A stretch of DNA of 64,000 nucleotides, from NCBI RefSeq assembly GCF_004336635.1, contig NZ_SJXH01000001.1, forward strand, positions 62,001 to 126,000, written 5' to 3'. The notes under the pieces were generated by a model. It did not search any database, had not been told where the DNA came from, and saw only the letters and a list, made by a program, of their open reading frames with translations. Source of the DNA: Acinetobacter sp. ANC 4862 (GTDB lineage: Bacteria; Pseudomonadota; Gammaproteobacteria; Pseudomonadales; Moraxellaceae). Below, piece by piece: positions 9,242 to 18,861 of the stretch (the stretch's first letter is position 1; each line of letters starts with the position of its first letter). A program made the position numbers and the translations under genes.

Positions 9242-9901
9242 TTATGAGGATGGGGCTAAATATAGATAAGGGTTTACTACTCCTTGTCCATTTAAATAGA
9301 TTCCATAATGCAAGTGTGGCGGGGTATTTTTACCATTACCACTATTGCCCACATAACCAATGACTTCCCCGGCTTCAACCCAGTCGCCTTCTTGAATCTG
9401 GTCAGCATAATCATCCAAATGGGCATAATAATGCCGGCTTAAATCTGGACCGATCATCCAAACCACTTTCCCACCCAAATTATTGGTTCCGACTTGCAAC
9501 ACAATGCCTTGAGTTGTGGTCCGTACAGGTGTTCCTCGTTTGGCAAAAATATCGACACCTTCATGTTTGCGCCCTTCACTCCGTGCTGCACCCCAGGTAT
9601 CTTGAACTTGTCGAGCTTTAATATTTTCAACCGGCATTGAAAGTTGTGCAGGCAAATCCATGTATTGTAATTGCATATATAAAATGGGGTAACGTATATC
9701 TGCTGATTCACCTGATGGTGGTGGCTGAAAGCCTGAAAGCCTGAAAGCCTGAAAGCCTGAAAGCCTGAAAGCCTGAAAGCCTGAAAGCCTGAAAGCCTGA
9801 AAGCCTGAAAGCCTGAAAGCCTGAAAGCCTGAAAGCAATATGAATACCATCATTAAACTCAGGCAGAAAATCTTTGTGAACATTTTTCGATGCTGATGCA
9901 T
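9242..9901 (-). CDS. M23 family (LytM-type) metallopeptidase with in-frame octanucleotide repeat tract; candidate phase-variable gene
   Basis: The C-terminal domain is an M23/LytM zinc endopeptidase of the type that cuts peptidoglycan cross-links. The ligands are intact: HEGVD (His-x3-Asp), HYYAHLDDY and PHLHYG. The N terminus (KIFCLSLMMVFILL) is a signal or anchor helix, so the enzyme should face the periplasm. Between them, 14 copies of an 8-bp unit encode a repeated octapeptide SGFQAFRL. Because 8 is not a multiple of 3, gain or loss of one unit changes the frame before the catalytic domain. At 14 copies the frame is open. The ATG at 9901 is taken as start; a TTG at 9910 and an ATG at 9883 are alternatives, and none has a clear ribosome site. 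Confidence 0.85.
   Translation of the reverse strand: MHQHRKMFTKIFCLSLMMVFILLSGFQAFRLSGFQAFRLSGFQAFRLSGFQAFRLSGFQPPPSGESADIRYPILYMQLQYMDLPAQLSMPVENIKARQVQDTWGAARSEGRKHEGVDIFAKRGTPVRTTTQGIVLQVGTNNLGGKVVWMIGPDLSRHYYAHLDDYADQIQEGDWVEAGEVIGYVGNSGNGKNTPPHLHYGIYLNGQGVVNPYLYLAPSS
9725..9836. repeat. Octanucleotide tandem repeat, 14 perfect units
   Basis: The unit is CTGAAAGC on the plus strand, GCTTTCAG on the coding strand. It occurs 14 times without interruption or mismatch over exactly 112 bases, all inside the M23 gene. All three frames through the tract are free of stops and give rotations of the same octapeptide. Reading with 13 units runs into TGA five codons after the tract. With 15 units it enters an unrelated 90-residue frame. 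Confidence 0.98.
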
Positions 9902-9985
9902 TAATTTCAAGAATTAAAGTGAGGTGATCTATTTCATCTTAAGTTTTTAATTCTATTGAATGAAATATGAGTTCTGTAAGTATAA

Positions 9986-10010
9986 AAAACCCGCAACAAG
10001 TACGGGTTTT
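9986..10010 (-). terminator. Terminator of icd
   Basis: The arms AAAACCCG and CGGGTTTT pair around a nine-base loop. Further T residues follow on the minus strand, 27 bases after the icd stop. Confidence 0.85.
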
Positions 10011-10036
10011 TCTAATACAAAGTTCAAGTCTTCAAC

Positions 10037-11290
10037 TTATTCCATATTTTTAATCACTGCTTGACCAAATTCCGAACAACGTAACAAAGTCGCGTCAGGC
10101 ATTAAACGCTCAAAGTCATAAGTGACCGTTTTTGCAGTAATCGCACCAGAAACACCTTTGATGATCAAATCGGCAGCTTCAGTCCAGCCCATGTCACGCA
10201 GCATCATTTCAGCAGAAAGGATGATTGAACCCGGGTTTACTTTGTCTTGACCTGCATATTTAGGCGCAGTACCGTGAGTGGCTTCGTACATCTGAATTGC
10301 ACCCCCAATGTTTGCACCCGGAGCGATACCAATCCCCCCCACTATAGCTGCAAGCGCATCAGAAATGTAGTCACCGTTCAAGTTAAGCGTCGCAATCACT
10401 GAATATTCAGAAGGACGCATCAGGATTTGTTGCAGGAACGCATCAGCAATCACATCTTTAATGATAATGTCTTTGCCGTTTTTAGGGTTCTTGATTTTAA
10501 CCCATGGACCACCGTCAAGAAGCTCGCCACCAAAACGCTCAAGCGCGACTTCGTAACCCCATTCTTTGAATGCACCTTCGGTGTACTTCATGATGTTGCC
10601 TTTATGAACGAGAGTCACGCTAGGCTTGTCATTGTCGATTGCAAACTGAATGGCTTTACGAACCAGACGTTGAGTCCCTTCTTTAGAGACCGGTTTAATA
10701 CCAATACCACAATTTTCTTCGAAACGGATTTTAGTCACACCCATTTCTTCTTTCAGGAATTTGATGACTTTTTTAGCTTCTGGCGAATCCGCTTTCCATT
10801 CAATCCCTGCATAGATATCTTCAGAGTTTTCACGGAAAATCACCATGTCAGTCAGTTCAGGATGTTGAACTGGAGAAGGAACACCTTCGAACCAACGCAC
10901 TGGACGCACACAAACGTAAAGGTCTAATTCTTGACGTAAAGCGACATTGAGAGAACGAATACCACCACCAACAGGTGTCGTTAATGGACCTTTGATAGAA
11001 ACGACAAACTCGCGAAGCGCTTCGAACGTTTCTTCCGGCATGTAAGTACCATAGATTTTATCTGCTTTTTCACCGCAGTAAACTTCCATCCATTCGATCG
11101 AACGTTTGCCAGCGTAAGCTTTTTGAACTGCAGCATCTACCACTGCTTTCATTGTTGGTGTAATATCCACACCAATACCGTCGCCTTCAATGAAAGGAAT
11201 GATAGGATTGTTAGGAACATTCAGTGACAAGTCTGCATTTACGGTAATTTTGCTACCATCCACAGGCACAACAATCTTCTGATAACCCAT
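10037..11290 (-). CDS. icd: Isocitrate dehydrogenase, NADP-dependent, homodimeric type
   Basis: This enzyme oxidatively decarboxylates isocitrate to 2-oxoglutarate in the TCA cycle. The 417-residue protein matches E. coli Icd along its whole length: [12 protein letters not shown], the substrate loop [13 protein letters not shown] that holds the Ser phosphorylated by AceK in E. coli, [18 protein letters not shown] and [12 protein letters not shown]. An upstream extension is open to 11362, but the ATG at 11290 is preferred because GGGAGAA precedes it and MGYQKIVVP aligns with the family start. A second, unrelated isocitrate dehydrogenase lies 1.2 kb away, with only rluE in between. Confidence 0.96.
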   Translation of the reverse strand: MGYQKIVVPVDGSKITVNADLSLNVPNNPIIPFIEGDGIGVDITPTMKAVVDAAVQKAYAGKRSIEWMEVYCGEKADKIYGTYMPEETFEALREFVVSIKGPLTTPVGGGIRSLNVALRQELDLYVCVRPVRWFEGVPSPVQHPELTDMVIFRENSEDIYAGIEWKADSPEAKKVIKFLKEEMGVTKIRFEENCGIGIKPVSKEGTQRLVRKAIQFAIDNDKPSVTLVHKGNIMKYTEGAFKEWGYEVALERFGGELLDGGPWVKIKNPKNGKDIIIKDVIADAFLQQILMRPSEYSVIATLNLNGDYISDALAAIVGGIGIAPGANIGGAIQMYEATHGTAPKYAGQDKVNPGSIILSAEMMLRDMGWTEAADLIIKGVSGAITAKTVTYDFERLMPDATLLRCSEFGQAVIKNME

Positions 11291-11492
11291 TGTACTCGTT
11301 CTCCCTATTGTTATTCTATCTGGCGAATCTAAAAAATAATTGCCAATATGCAATACTTTCAACTTATCTTAACGCATAATATTGTAATCCTATTTAAGTG
11401 TTTTTGAGATTTACAGGGGAAATAACGCCATTTCCCCATAAAATAAAACTCAACGTTTCCAGTATTTATCATTATCAAAGTAGTTATTTTCT

Positions 11493-12317
11493 ATGAAAAT
11501 CGTCATTCTTAATAAACCTTATGACGTTCTCTCCCAGTTCCGTGCCGATGAGAAACATCAAACCATGGCTGATTTCACTCAAGACCCTGATCTTCGTATC
11601 GCTGGTCGTCTTGATTTAGACTCAGAAGGCTTAATGTTCTTAACCGATCATGGTGGTTTGAACCAGTTCATTACCAACCCTGCCAACAAAAAGTTTAAAA
11701 CTTATGTGGTACAGGTTGATGGTGACATCACCGAAGAAGCTTTAGAGCAACTTCGTAAAGGTGTTGAGCTTAAAGATGGCATCACCCTGCCTGCTCAAGC
11801 CAAAAAAATTGATGAGCCGGACTGGTTATGGGAACGTACGCCACCTGTACGTTTTCGTGCTAGCGTTCCAACATCATGGGTAGAAATTCAAATTTGTGAA
11901 GGTCGTAACCGTCAGGTTCGTCGCATGACCTCTGCGGTAGGTTTTCCAACTTTACGTTTGATTCGTACTCAAATTGGTACTATCAGCATTGTAAAACTTG
12001 GCTTACAGCCCGGTGAGCAAGTGGAGATCGAACCTTTACTTTACCCAGACTTTAAAGATGTTCCTGCGGACAAACCGTATGAAGGTCGTTCTTTTACGAA
12101 AAAGACCACAACTAAGAAACAGCATTTCTCGGTTGCTAAAGACAAAGCACGCGAAGCAAAAGGCGAAGCGCCATTCAAAGGCAAGAAAAAAGCCAGTGGT
12201 GGTACAACGCGTATTTGGCAAATGGATGATGCAGATAAACCTCGTCGTAAAACCAATGGTACGACACGCCCGAATACTAAAGCACCGCGTGGTCGTGGAC
12301 GTAATAACGGTCGCTAA
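11493..12317 (+). CDS. rluE: 23S rRNA pseudouridine synthase RluE
   Basis: A RsuA/RluB/E/F-family pseudouridine synthase, best matching RluE, which modifies U2457 of 23S rRNA. There is no S4 domain; the protein starts directly at KIVILNKPYDVLSQF. The catalytic Asp sits in GRLDLDSEGL (about residue 48), and EGRNRQVRRM is the conserved basic block. After about residue 200 comes a long Lys/Arg/Thr-rich tail (for example KTTTKKQ and RPNTKAPRGRGRNN) that E. coli RluE lacks. It probably binds RNA non-specifically. The gene lies alone between the two isocitrate dehydrogenase genes, facing the second. Confidence 0.9.
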   Translation: MKIVILNKPYDVLSQFRADEKHQTMADFTQDPDLRIAGRLDLDSEGLMFLTDHGGLNQFITNPANKKFKTYVVQVDGDITEEALEQLRKGVELKDGITLPAQAKKIDEPDWLWERTPPVRFRASVPTSWVEIQICEGRNRQVRRMTSAVGFPTLRLIRTQIGTISIVKLGLQPGEQVEIEPLLYPDFKDVPADKPYEGRSFTKKTTTKKQHFSVAKDKAREAKGEAPFKGKKKASGGTTRIWQMDDADKPRRKTNGTTRPNTKAPRGRGRNNGR

Positions 12318-12379
12318 AATTTAGTTTAAATAAGTTCCTTTTTTGGGGAATGTTCGTAGCGTAGAAATTGCGGACGAAA

Positions 12380-12433
12380 AAAAGCCGGTACATATGCACC
12401 GGCTTTTCTTTGCACCACCGGCTGAGTAGCCGG
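12380..12433. terminator. Two adjacent hairpins between convergent rluE and monomeric IDH
   Basis: The first hairpin pairs AAAAGCCGGT with ACCGGCTTTT (12380-12407) and is followed by a T-rich run. The second pairs CCGGCT with AGCCGG (12418-12433). They share the CCGG core, so alternative pairing between them is possible. Confidence 0.8.
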
Positions 12434-12451
12434 CTTTGCATTAAATTAAAC

Positions 12452-14683
12452 TTAAACAGAAGCAAGTGCTGCGTTTAATGTTGCACTTGGACGCATCACA
12501 GCATTTACTTTCTCTTGATCAAGAGCGTAGTAACCGCCGATGTCAGCCGCTTTACCTTGAACAGCAGCTAGCTCAGCAACGATCTTGTCTTCGTTTTCAG
12601 CCAATGCTTTAGCAAGCGGAGCAAACTTCGCTTTCAATTCAGCATTTTCATCTTGAGCAGCTAACGCTTCAGCCCAGAATTTTGCTAGGTAGAAGTGGCT
12701 GCCACGGTTATCAAGTTCGCCAGTGCGACGTGATGGTGACTTGTCATTGTCGAGCAATTTGCCAGTCGCTTGGTCTAATGTCTTAGCCAATAACTTCGCA
12801 GCAGCATTGTCTTCTTTGATGCCCATTTCTTCTAGAGAAACAGCAAGCGCCATGAACTCACCCAGTGAATCCCAACGCAAGTGGTTTTCTTCAACCAACT
12901 GCTGTACGTGTTTAGGAGCAGAACCGCCTGCACCTGTTTCGTACATACCACCACCCGCCATTAACGGCACGATAGAAAGCATTTTCGCAGACGTACCCAA
13001 TTCCATGATCGGGAACAAGTCTGTCAGATAGTCACGTAGGATGTTACCTGTTACAGAAATGGTATCTAGACCACGAGCAACACGTTCAAGCGTATAACGC
13101 ATTGCACGAACTTGTGACATGATTTGGATATCTAAACCGTCAGTGTCATGATCTTTCAAGTATTTTTCAACTTTCTTGATCAATTCATTTTCGTGTGGAC
13201 GGTACGGGTCAAGCCAGAAGATTGCCGGCATGCCAGAGTTACGCGCGCGAGTTACCGCAAGTTTCACCCAGTCACGGATCGGTGCATCTTTCACCTGACA
13301 CATACGCCAGATATCACCTTCCTCAACGTTTTGCGACATCAACACTTCACCTGTTTCAAGATCAGTGATGTTGGCAATACCCGCTTCAGGAATTTCAAAC
13401 GTTTTGTCATGTGAGCCGTATTCTTCAGCTTTTTGCGCCATCAAGCCAACGTTAGGTACAGTACCCATTGTTTTTGGATCGAAGTTGCCATTCCACTTAC
13501 AGAAATTGATCATTTCTTGGTAGATACGTGCGAAAGTCGATTCAGGCATTACGGCTTTACAGTCGTAAGGTTTGCCGTCAGCGCCCCACATTTTACCGCC
13601 ACCACGGATCATCGCAGGCATAGAAGCATCTACAATGACGTCGTTTGGTGAATGGAAGTTGGTGATGCCTTTTGCTGAATCAACCATCGCAAGTGCTGGA
13701 CGGTGTTCTTGACACGCGTGCAAGTCACGGATGATTTCTTCACGTTGCGATGCAGGTAAAGTTTCAAGCTTCTCGTAAAGACTCGCCATACCGTTATTGA
13801 TGTTAACACCTAACTCATCAAATAACTTGCCATGCTTCTCAAACGCATCTTTGTAGTAAATTTTCACACAGTGACCGAATACAATCGGGTGTGAAACTTT
13901 CATCATGGTTGCTTTAACGTGTAAAGAGAACAAAATGCCCGCTTCACGACAGTCTTCAAGTTCTTTCTCGTAGAAGTCGCAAAGTGCTTTTTTGCTCATG
14001 AACATTGAGTCGATGATTTCGCCATCTTTCAATGCAACTTTTGGTTTAAGCACGATGGTTTCGCCACTTTTCGTGATCAATTCCATTTTCACATCACGCG
14101 CGCGGTCAAGTGTCATTGACTTTTCGCCGTGGTAGAAGTCACCTTCATTCATGTGCGAAACGTGAGTTTGTGACCACTGTTTCCACTCGCTCATTGAATG
14201 CGGGTGTTTCTTAACGTAGTTTTTCACTGCGGCAGGCGCACGACGGTCAGAGTTACCTTCACGTAGTACAGGGTTTACAGCAGAGCCTAAGCATTTGCCA
14301 TAACGAACCTTGATTGACTTTTCTTCTTCAGTCGTTGGGTTTTCCGGATAATCCGGGATTGCATAGCCTTTTGACTGAAGTTCTTTAATACACGCTGTTA
14401 GCTGGCCAACAGAGGCACTGATATTCGGTAATTTAATAATGTTGGTATCTGGATCTTGTGTAAGATGACCTAGCTCCGCGAGGATATCGGGAACTTTCTG
14501 CTCTTCATTTAGGCAGTCTGCAAATTCTGCGAGCACGCGAACGGCTACAGAGATGTCACTTTTGACAATCTCGATACCGGCCGGCTTAGTAAAGGTCTCA
14601 ATGATCGGCAGCAGCGAATAAGTCGCCAACAATGGCGCCTCGTCAGTCAGAGTGTAAATGATAGTTGACTTTCCACCAGCCAT
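12452..14683 (-). CDS. icd2: Isocitrate dehydrogenase, NADP-dependent, monomeric type
   Basis: At 743 residues this is the large single-chain isocitrate dehydrogenase, which does the same reaction as Icd but has a distinct sequence family. Signatures are [21 protein letters not shown] at the start, [17 protein letters not shown] (substrate Ser-Asn and Arg region), [23 protein letters not shown] and [10 protein letters not shown] near the C terminus. Acinetobacter and some cold-living gammaproteobacteria are known to carry both forms. In such organisms the two can be differently regulated by carbon source or temperature; that is family knowledge and is not shown here. About 860 bases upstream have no gene and probably hold its promoter. 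Confidence 0.96.
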   Translation of the reverse strand: MAGGKSTIIYTLTDEAPLLATYSLLPIIETFTKPAGIEIVKSDISVAVRVLAEFADCLNEEQKVPDILAELGHLTQDPDTNIIKLPNISASVGQLTACIKELQSKGYAIPDYPENPTTEEEKSIKVRYGKCLGSAVNPVLREGNSDRRAPAAVKNYVKKHPHSMSEWKQWSQTHVSHMNEGDFYHGEKSMTLDRARDVKMELITKSGETIVLKPKVALKDGEIIDSMFMSKKALCDFYEKELEDCREAGILFSLHVKATMMKVSHPIVFGHCVKIYYKDAFEKHGKLFDELGVNINNGMASLYEKLETLPASQREEIIRDLHACQEHRPALAMVDSAKGITNFHSPNDVIVDASMPAMIRGGGKMWGADGKPYDCKAVMPESTFARIYQEMINFCKWNGNFDPKTMGTVPNVGLMAQKAEEYGSHDKTFEIPEAGIANITDLETGEVLMSQNVEEGDIWRMCQVKDAPIRDWVKLAVTRARNSGMPAIFWLDPYRPHENELIKKVEKYLKDHDTDGLDIQIMSQVRAMRYTLERVARGLDTISVTGNILRDYLTDLFPIMELGTSAKMLSIVPLMAGGGMYETGAGGSAPKHVQQLVEENHLRWDSLGEFMALAVSLEEMGIKEDNAAAKLLAKTLDQATGKLLDNDKSPSRRTGELDNRGSHFYLAKFWAEALAAQDENAELKAKFAPLAKALAENEDKIVAELAAVQGKAADIGGYYALDQEKVNAVMRPSATLNAALASV

Positions 14684-15497
14684 ATATAGCCCCTTGCGTT
14701 AGATTGAGTTTTGAGAACCGGGCTTTTGGCCCAGCCCTGCGAACCGATTTGCTTAAATAAAACATCGAAAGTATCGGTGCTCATTGCACCTCAGCTAAAC
14801 AACAATATCTTTTCATATTGCTTCTTGGCTGAAAATTCATATATATATCGGTGTTGTTCACCAATCCTTATATTCTACTTGAAATTTCGTATTTTTTCGA
14901 GTACAGGCAGTCTCAGCCGGTCTCTGCGACTCAATTCACACCCCTCATTACATGAGCAGCGATTCAGGACTTTAAGAACATATATTCTATATCTATCAAT
15001 ACTTTATATTATTTAAACCCTAGATAACTGATCAAAATTTAAACCGACCAATTTACTGTTTTACAACCCAATTAATTAAAACATGTTGGGTATCATGGAA
15101 ATAAATCATACATAAAGGAATACGATGCAAATTTTTTCCTGATCAGCCGAAAAAGTAATCATTGTGAAGTCTGCGCTCCTTACTTAAGTTTTACTAAACT
15201 TTAAAGGCTTTCGAGCGGTAATTTTCAACGAAATATTGTGGGAGAATCCAAGATATAAATGTTGTCCTTGAAGCTCAGCAAGGTGATAAATGGGGGATTT
15301 TAAAGGTGCGACCCATAAGTAAAATCTAATTTCAGAGCTTTAGCCTAAAGATACCAACCTGAAAAGAGTATAGATAAAATTACTTTTGAACAAATAACGG
15401 GTTTAAAGTATAAAATTAAACAAGTAAGAGATATCAAAAGTATCTGTTTGGTTGGTTGAGAAATAAAATCAAATCATTTTTTCATATTAAAAAATAA
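14684..15497. other. Long AT-rich region with no recognisable gene
   Basis: This gap lies upstream of the monomeric IDH and downstream of the M61 peptidase. A 101-codon open frame at 14711-15016 has Cys/Ser-rich, non-protein-like composition and no ribosome site. The stretch at 15110-15480 holds only fragments of open frame. I see no convincing RNA gene. The part next to 14684 should contain the IDH promoter. Confidence 0.5.
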
Positions 15498-15523
15498 AAA
15501 ACCGACGCCTAAGCATCGGTTTT
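15498..15523 (-). terminator. Terminator of the M61 peptidase
   Basis: AAAACCGA pairs with TCGGTTTT. On the minus strand the hairpin is followed by a T-rich run, 25 bases past the stop codon. Confidence 0.8.
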
Positions 15524-15547
15524 ACATAACTTTAAAAAACTAGCAAA

Positions 15548-17251
15548 TTAAGCTTTCAACCACTTCTCTGCTTTGGCTTGATCTTCAACTTTCAGTTCAA
15601 CCGTGGTCAAATCAATTGCACCACCTTGAACTTCAAACTGAATAAATTCATCACGGCGGAATGCATACACAGTGAAAGCACCTGCTTGTTTTGCATATTT
15701 CTCAAGAAGTTTTTCAGAGGCTTTTAAGCCATCAATGGCAACAATCACATCATTGGCTGAAAGACCGGCTTTCGCCCCTGCACTGTCACGACGAACCTGT
15801 TGAATCACCACACCTTCAGGTTTATCTGCAACTTTTAGTCCGAATGGCAAAGCTTTTTCATTTTTCAACTCAAAACTTAGACCAAATTCAGGGAACAACT
15901 GATCCAGTGGCAATTCGTCTGTGGTGTTAATCAAATGATTAATTTGCTCAAGCCAGCTTTGACCCGTCAACTCCTGACACAAATCAAAGATGGTACGTTC
16001 ATTCACCTGAATGCCCTTTTGCGCATTTTCATACAGCTTACGCATGAGTGCATCCAGGCTTGAACCTTTAAGACGCAATCCTAAATCCAGGCACAACGCC
16101 ACCAAACAACCTTTGTTGTAATAGCTTGTGCCTGCATTATTTGAATTCTCATCCTGACGGTAGAATTTCACCCATGCATCAAAACTTGATTCCGCCACAG
16201 TTTGAATCGCATGACCTGGGTTTTGCAGGTAACGATCAATCTGTACTTTTAATAAAGCAAGATACGATTCTTGATTGATGACACCACTACGCAGCAAAAT
16301 CAGATCATCATAATAAGAGGTAAAGCCTTCAAAGATCCAAAGAAGTGAAGTATAGCCTTCTCTATTCAAATCATAATTGACAAAGTTTTCCGGACGAATA
16401 AATTTCACCAGCCAAGAGTGGAAATATTCGTGACTGCATAAACCCAGGAAACGTTGATAGTCTTTCGATGGCTCTTCTGGTTCATCTGCTTTTGGCAGGT
16501 CATCACGTGGCGTGATTAAGCTGGTGCTATTCGGGTGTTCCAAACCACCATAACTATTGCCTGTTGCCATCGTCATGAAAGTATAATTTTCAAATGGCGC
16601 TGAACCAAACATTGAAATTTCTGTGCTACAGATTTTTTCAATGTCTTGCTGCATACGCTGTGCATTCATGGCATGTTTGCCCGAAACCACGAACTCGTGC
16701 GAAATACCATTGGCTTCAAAACTAAAACGGGTTTGATCAGCCAGTTCAAATGGCGAATCAATTAGCTGCGCATAGTTTTTAGCTTTTAAGGTATAACGAC
16801 CTTTGACCAGGCTTTTATTTTCCAAACCGGTAGCCAATTGGAAGTGTTTTAGTTCTGGCGGCAAGAACACTTCAACTTCAATGGATTTATCTTCCTGACC
16901 TTCCAGTCCCAAGCACGCACAGGCCGGATTCACGTATAAACGGGTTTGATCCACATATGCACCGCGAACAGACAAATCATAGGCATATACATCATATTCA
17001 ACTGTAATCAGTTCATGATCGGTATTAAATAAACGCCATTTATTCTTTTCAAATTTTTGAATCTGTAAAATGCGACCATCTTCATCATATGCTTTGACTG
17101 ACTCAAGATGCTTTGAAAACTCGCGAATCAAATAACTTCCCGGAATCCAGGTCGGTAAAGAAAGTACTTGGGTAGGATTTGCTAAAAAGCGAAGTGTCAC
17201 GTGAACTAGATGCTGACGATAATCGTCAAATTCGATTTGATAATGCAACAT
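15548..17251 (-). CDS. M61 family (glycyl aminopeptidase-like) peptidase with PDZ domain
   Basis: A zinc metallopeptidase of about 567 residues in the M61 family. An N-terminal beta-rich domain begins HYQIEFDDYRQHLVHVTL and includes LPTWIPGSYLIREFSKH. The catalytic HExxH helix is SHEYFHSWLVKFIRPENF (about residue 272), with the third ligand expected in EGFTSYYDDL. A C-terminal PDZ domain covers about residues 455-550 (GVVIQQVRRDSAGAKAGLSANDVI). No signal peptide is visible, so it may be cytosolic. The physiological substrate is unknown. The ATG at 17251 is preferred over a TTG at 17260. Confidence 0.88.
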   Translation of the reverse strand: MLHYQIEFDDYRQHLVHVTLRFLANPTQVLSLPTWIPGSYLIREFSKHLESVKAYDEDGRILQIQKFEKNKWRLFNTDHELITVEYDVYAYDLSVRGAYVDQTRLYVNPACACLGLEGQEDKSIEVEVFLPPELKHFQLATGLENKSLVKGRYTLKAKNYAQLIDSPFELADQTRFSFEANGISHEFVVSGKHAMNAQRMQQDIEKICSTEISMFGSAPFENYTFMTMATGNSYGGLEHPNSTSLITPRDDLPKADEPEEPSKDYQRFLGLCSHEYFHSWLVKFIRPENFVNYDLNREGYTSLLWIFEGFTSYYDDLILLRSGVINQESYLALLKVQIDRYLQNPGHAIQTVAESSFDAWVKFYRQDENSNNAGTSYYNKGCLVALCLDLGLRLKGSSLDALMRKLYENAQKGIQVNERTIFDLCQELTGQSWLEQINHLINTTDELPLDQLFPEFGLSFELKNEKALPFGLKVADKPEGVVIQQVRRDSAGAKAGLSANDVIVAIDGLKASEKLLEKYAKQAGAFTVYAFRRDEFIQFEVQGGAIDLTTVELKVEDQAKAEKWLKA

Positions 17252-17430
17252 AATGGGCAATACAAAATAAAAAAAGGTAACTTGGCAATTAGCTTAGCAT
17301 TTTTTTACAAAGCAATGCGAACTGTCGCAATTGTCTACAATTCTGACTAGCCATTGCCAAAAAAAAAGCATAGCATGCCCGTGATTTTTTGCATTTTAAA
17401 GTCAATGGATTGGCAAATAAAGGAACATCA

Positions 17431-18741
17431 TTGAAAGCTGTCATCTACCTCCTCGCGTCTCTTTGTTTATTGTGCTCCACGATAGTCAATGCTGCACTAC
17501 TGAACCTTGTCCCTGAAAGCGTTGAAGCTGCTGCATGGACCATTCTTGATACCCAATCCGGCCAAGTGATTGCGGAGCACAATAGCCATGAGCAACGTGC
17601 ACCGGCATCGATGACCAAAATGATGGTTGCGTATATAGCGCTGAAAGAAATTGAAGTGGGGCGTTTAAAAAAGGATGAAATCATCACTGCAACACCGGTG
17701 GTAAAAATGGTGCAGTGGGATGAATCACAAATGTACCTGAAAGAAGGTGATCAGATCTCCATTGATCAGCTGCTGGCGGGTTTGATCGTAATGTCAGCCA
17801 ATGATGCTGCAGTGACTTTAGCGGAACGTATTTCAGGGACAGTACCTGCTTTCATCGAACGCATGAATAAAGAAGCCAAAGCTTTGGGAATGAACGATAC
17901 GCATTTTGCCAATGCGCCCGGTGTGACCATGCCGGACCATTTTTCATCTGCACATGACATGGCACTGCTGGGTCAAGCACTCGCAATACAAACACCTGAA
18001 TACTTACATTATTCAGTGATGCCAAGTTTCAGTTATAACCAGCGTTTTCACCGTGCAACCAATTTGGCGCTCAAATTTGACCCGACTGTTGATGGTTTAA
18101 AAACCGGTTTTACCAAAGCCGCAGGTTATAACCTGGCACTGACTGCACACCGTCCTACCGGTAATCCGGCACTGCCTGAACGTCGCCTGATTGTCGTGGT
18201 TATGGGCACAAAAAATGCTTTAAAACGTGCTGAAGTTGCTCACACCCTTCTGAACATGGCTTATACCTATACTCGCAATGAAGTGGCGATTAAAGACAAG
18301 CAGCTGATTGCTGAATTGCCGGTGATTAAATCCACTTTAAAAATGTTTAAACTGGAAACCAGTAAACCGCAAATTGTGACCACTTCTTTATATGATCAGC
18401 CTTATGCAATTGATCTGCAAACCTATGACACCGTGAATCAACGCATCATGTTGAATACAGGCAATGGAACGATTCAGGTGATCGATCCATTACAAGAAAC
18501 AAAAACCCACTTAAATGTCGAAATCAAAGAAAAACTACTGACTGCCCCATTAGCAAAAGTGATGGAATTAGCAACTGTGCAGGTTTATCAAAACAACCAG
18601 TTGATTCGCACCATTGCCATTGAAAATGATGTGCAAATTGAAGAAGCCAATTTCTTCCAGAAAATTGTGATTTGGTTTAAACAGCTTTTTACTTTTTTCT
18701 CCAGTGATGAGGTGGAAGTCAAAACTTATCCACTAGGCTAA
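17431..18741 (+). CDS. dacC: D-alanyl-D-alanine carboxypeptidase, PBP5/6 type
   Basis: This enzyme removes the terminal D-Ala from peptidoglycan pentapeptides in the periplasm. All three serine-acyl motifs are present: SMTK (PASMTKMMV), SAN (VMSANDAA) and KTG (DGLKTGFTKAAGY). A signal peptide (VIYLLASLCLLCSTIVNA) and a C-terminal amphipathic tail with WFKQLF fit membrane anchoring as in PBP5/6. I start it at TTG 17431, because AAAGGA lies at a good distance and the signal peptide begins there; the frame stays open to 17389. The symbol is by family, and dacA/dacC cannot be separated by eye. A strong terminator follows. Confidence 0.92.
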   Translation: MKAVIYLLASLCLLCSTIVNAALLNLVPESVEAAAWTILDTQSGQVIAEHNSHEQRAPASMTKMMVAYIALKEIEVGRLKKDEIITATPVVKMVQWDESQMYLKEGDQISIDQLLAGLIVMSANDAAVTLAERISGTVPAFIERMNKEAKALGMNDTHFANAPGVTMPDHFSSAHDMALLGQALAIQTPEYLHYSVMPSFSYNQRFHRATNLALKFDPTVDGLKTGFTKAAGYNLALTAHRPTGNPALPERRLIVVVMGTKNALKRAEVAHTLLNMAYTYTRNEVAIKDKQLIAELPVIKSTLKMFKLETSKPQIVTTSLYDQPYAIDLQTYDTVNQRIMLNTGNGTIQVIDPLQETKTHLNVEIKEKLLTAPLAKVMELATVQVYQNNQLIRTIAIENDVQIEEANFFQKIVIWFKQLFTFFSSDEVEVKTYPLG

Positions 18742-18803
18742 TCGCCTGACATTTCTTTAAGTTATGTAAGCTGTATAACAATCTAAACAAAAGCAATGAA
18801 TTT

Positions 18804-18834
18804 AAGATGGCATATGGATGCCATCTTCTTTTTT
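18804..18834 (+). terminator. Terminator of dacC
   Basis: The ten-base arms AAGATGGCAT and ATGCCATCTT pair around a four-base loop and are followed by CTTTTTTG. Confidence 0.92.
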
Positions 18835-18861
18835 GTCTTTAAAATAACAAATAGCTCAAAT

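Noticed and set aside
9725..9836. The repeat could be read as a CRISPR-like array or assembly artefact.
   Set aside because: Units are 8 bp, contiguous and without spacers, so it is not CRISPR. The tract keeps the peptidase frame exactly open, which argues against random error.
10427..10927. Open frame of 166 codons opposite icd.
   Set aside because: Antisense shadow of a conserved enzyme; phenylalanine-rich nonsense sequence.
12723..13651. Several forward open frames opposite the monomeric isocitrate dehydrogenase.
   Set aside because: They are antisense shadows of a strongly conserved gene and resemble no family.
14711..15016. Open frame of 101 codons upstream of the monomeric isocitrate dehydrogenase.
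   Set aside because: Composition is not protein-like (many Ser, Cys, Ile and Leu in AT-driven runs), it has no ribosome site, and it overlaps the expected promoter region.
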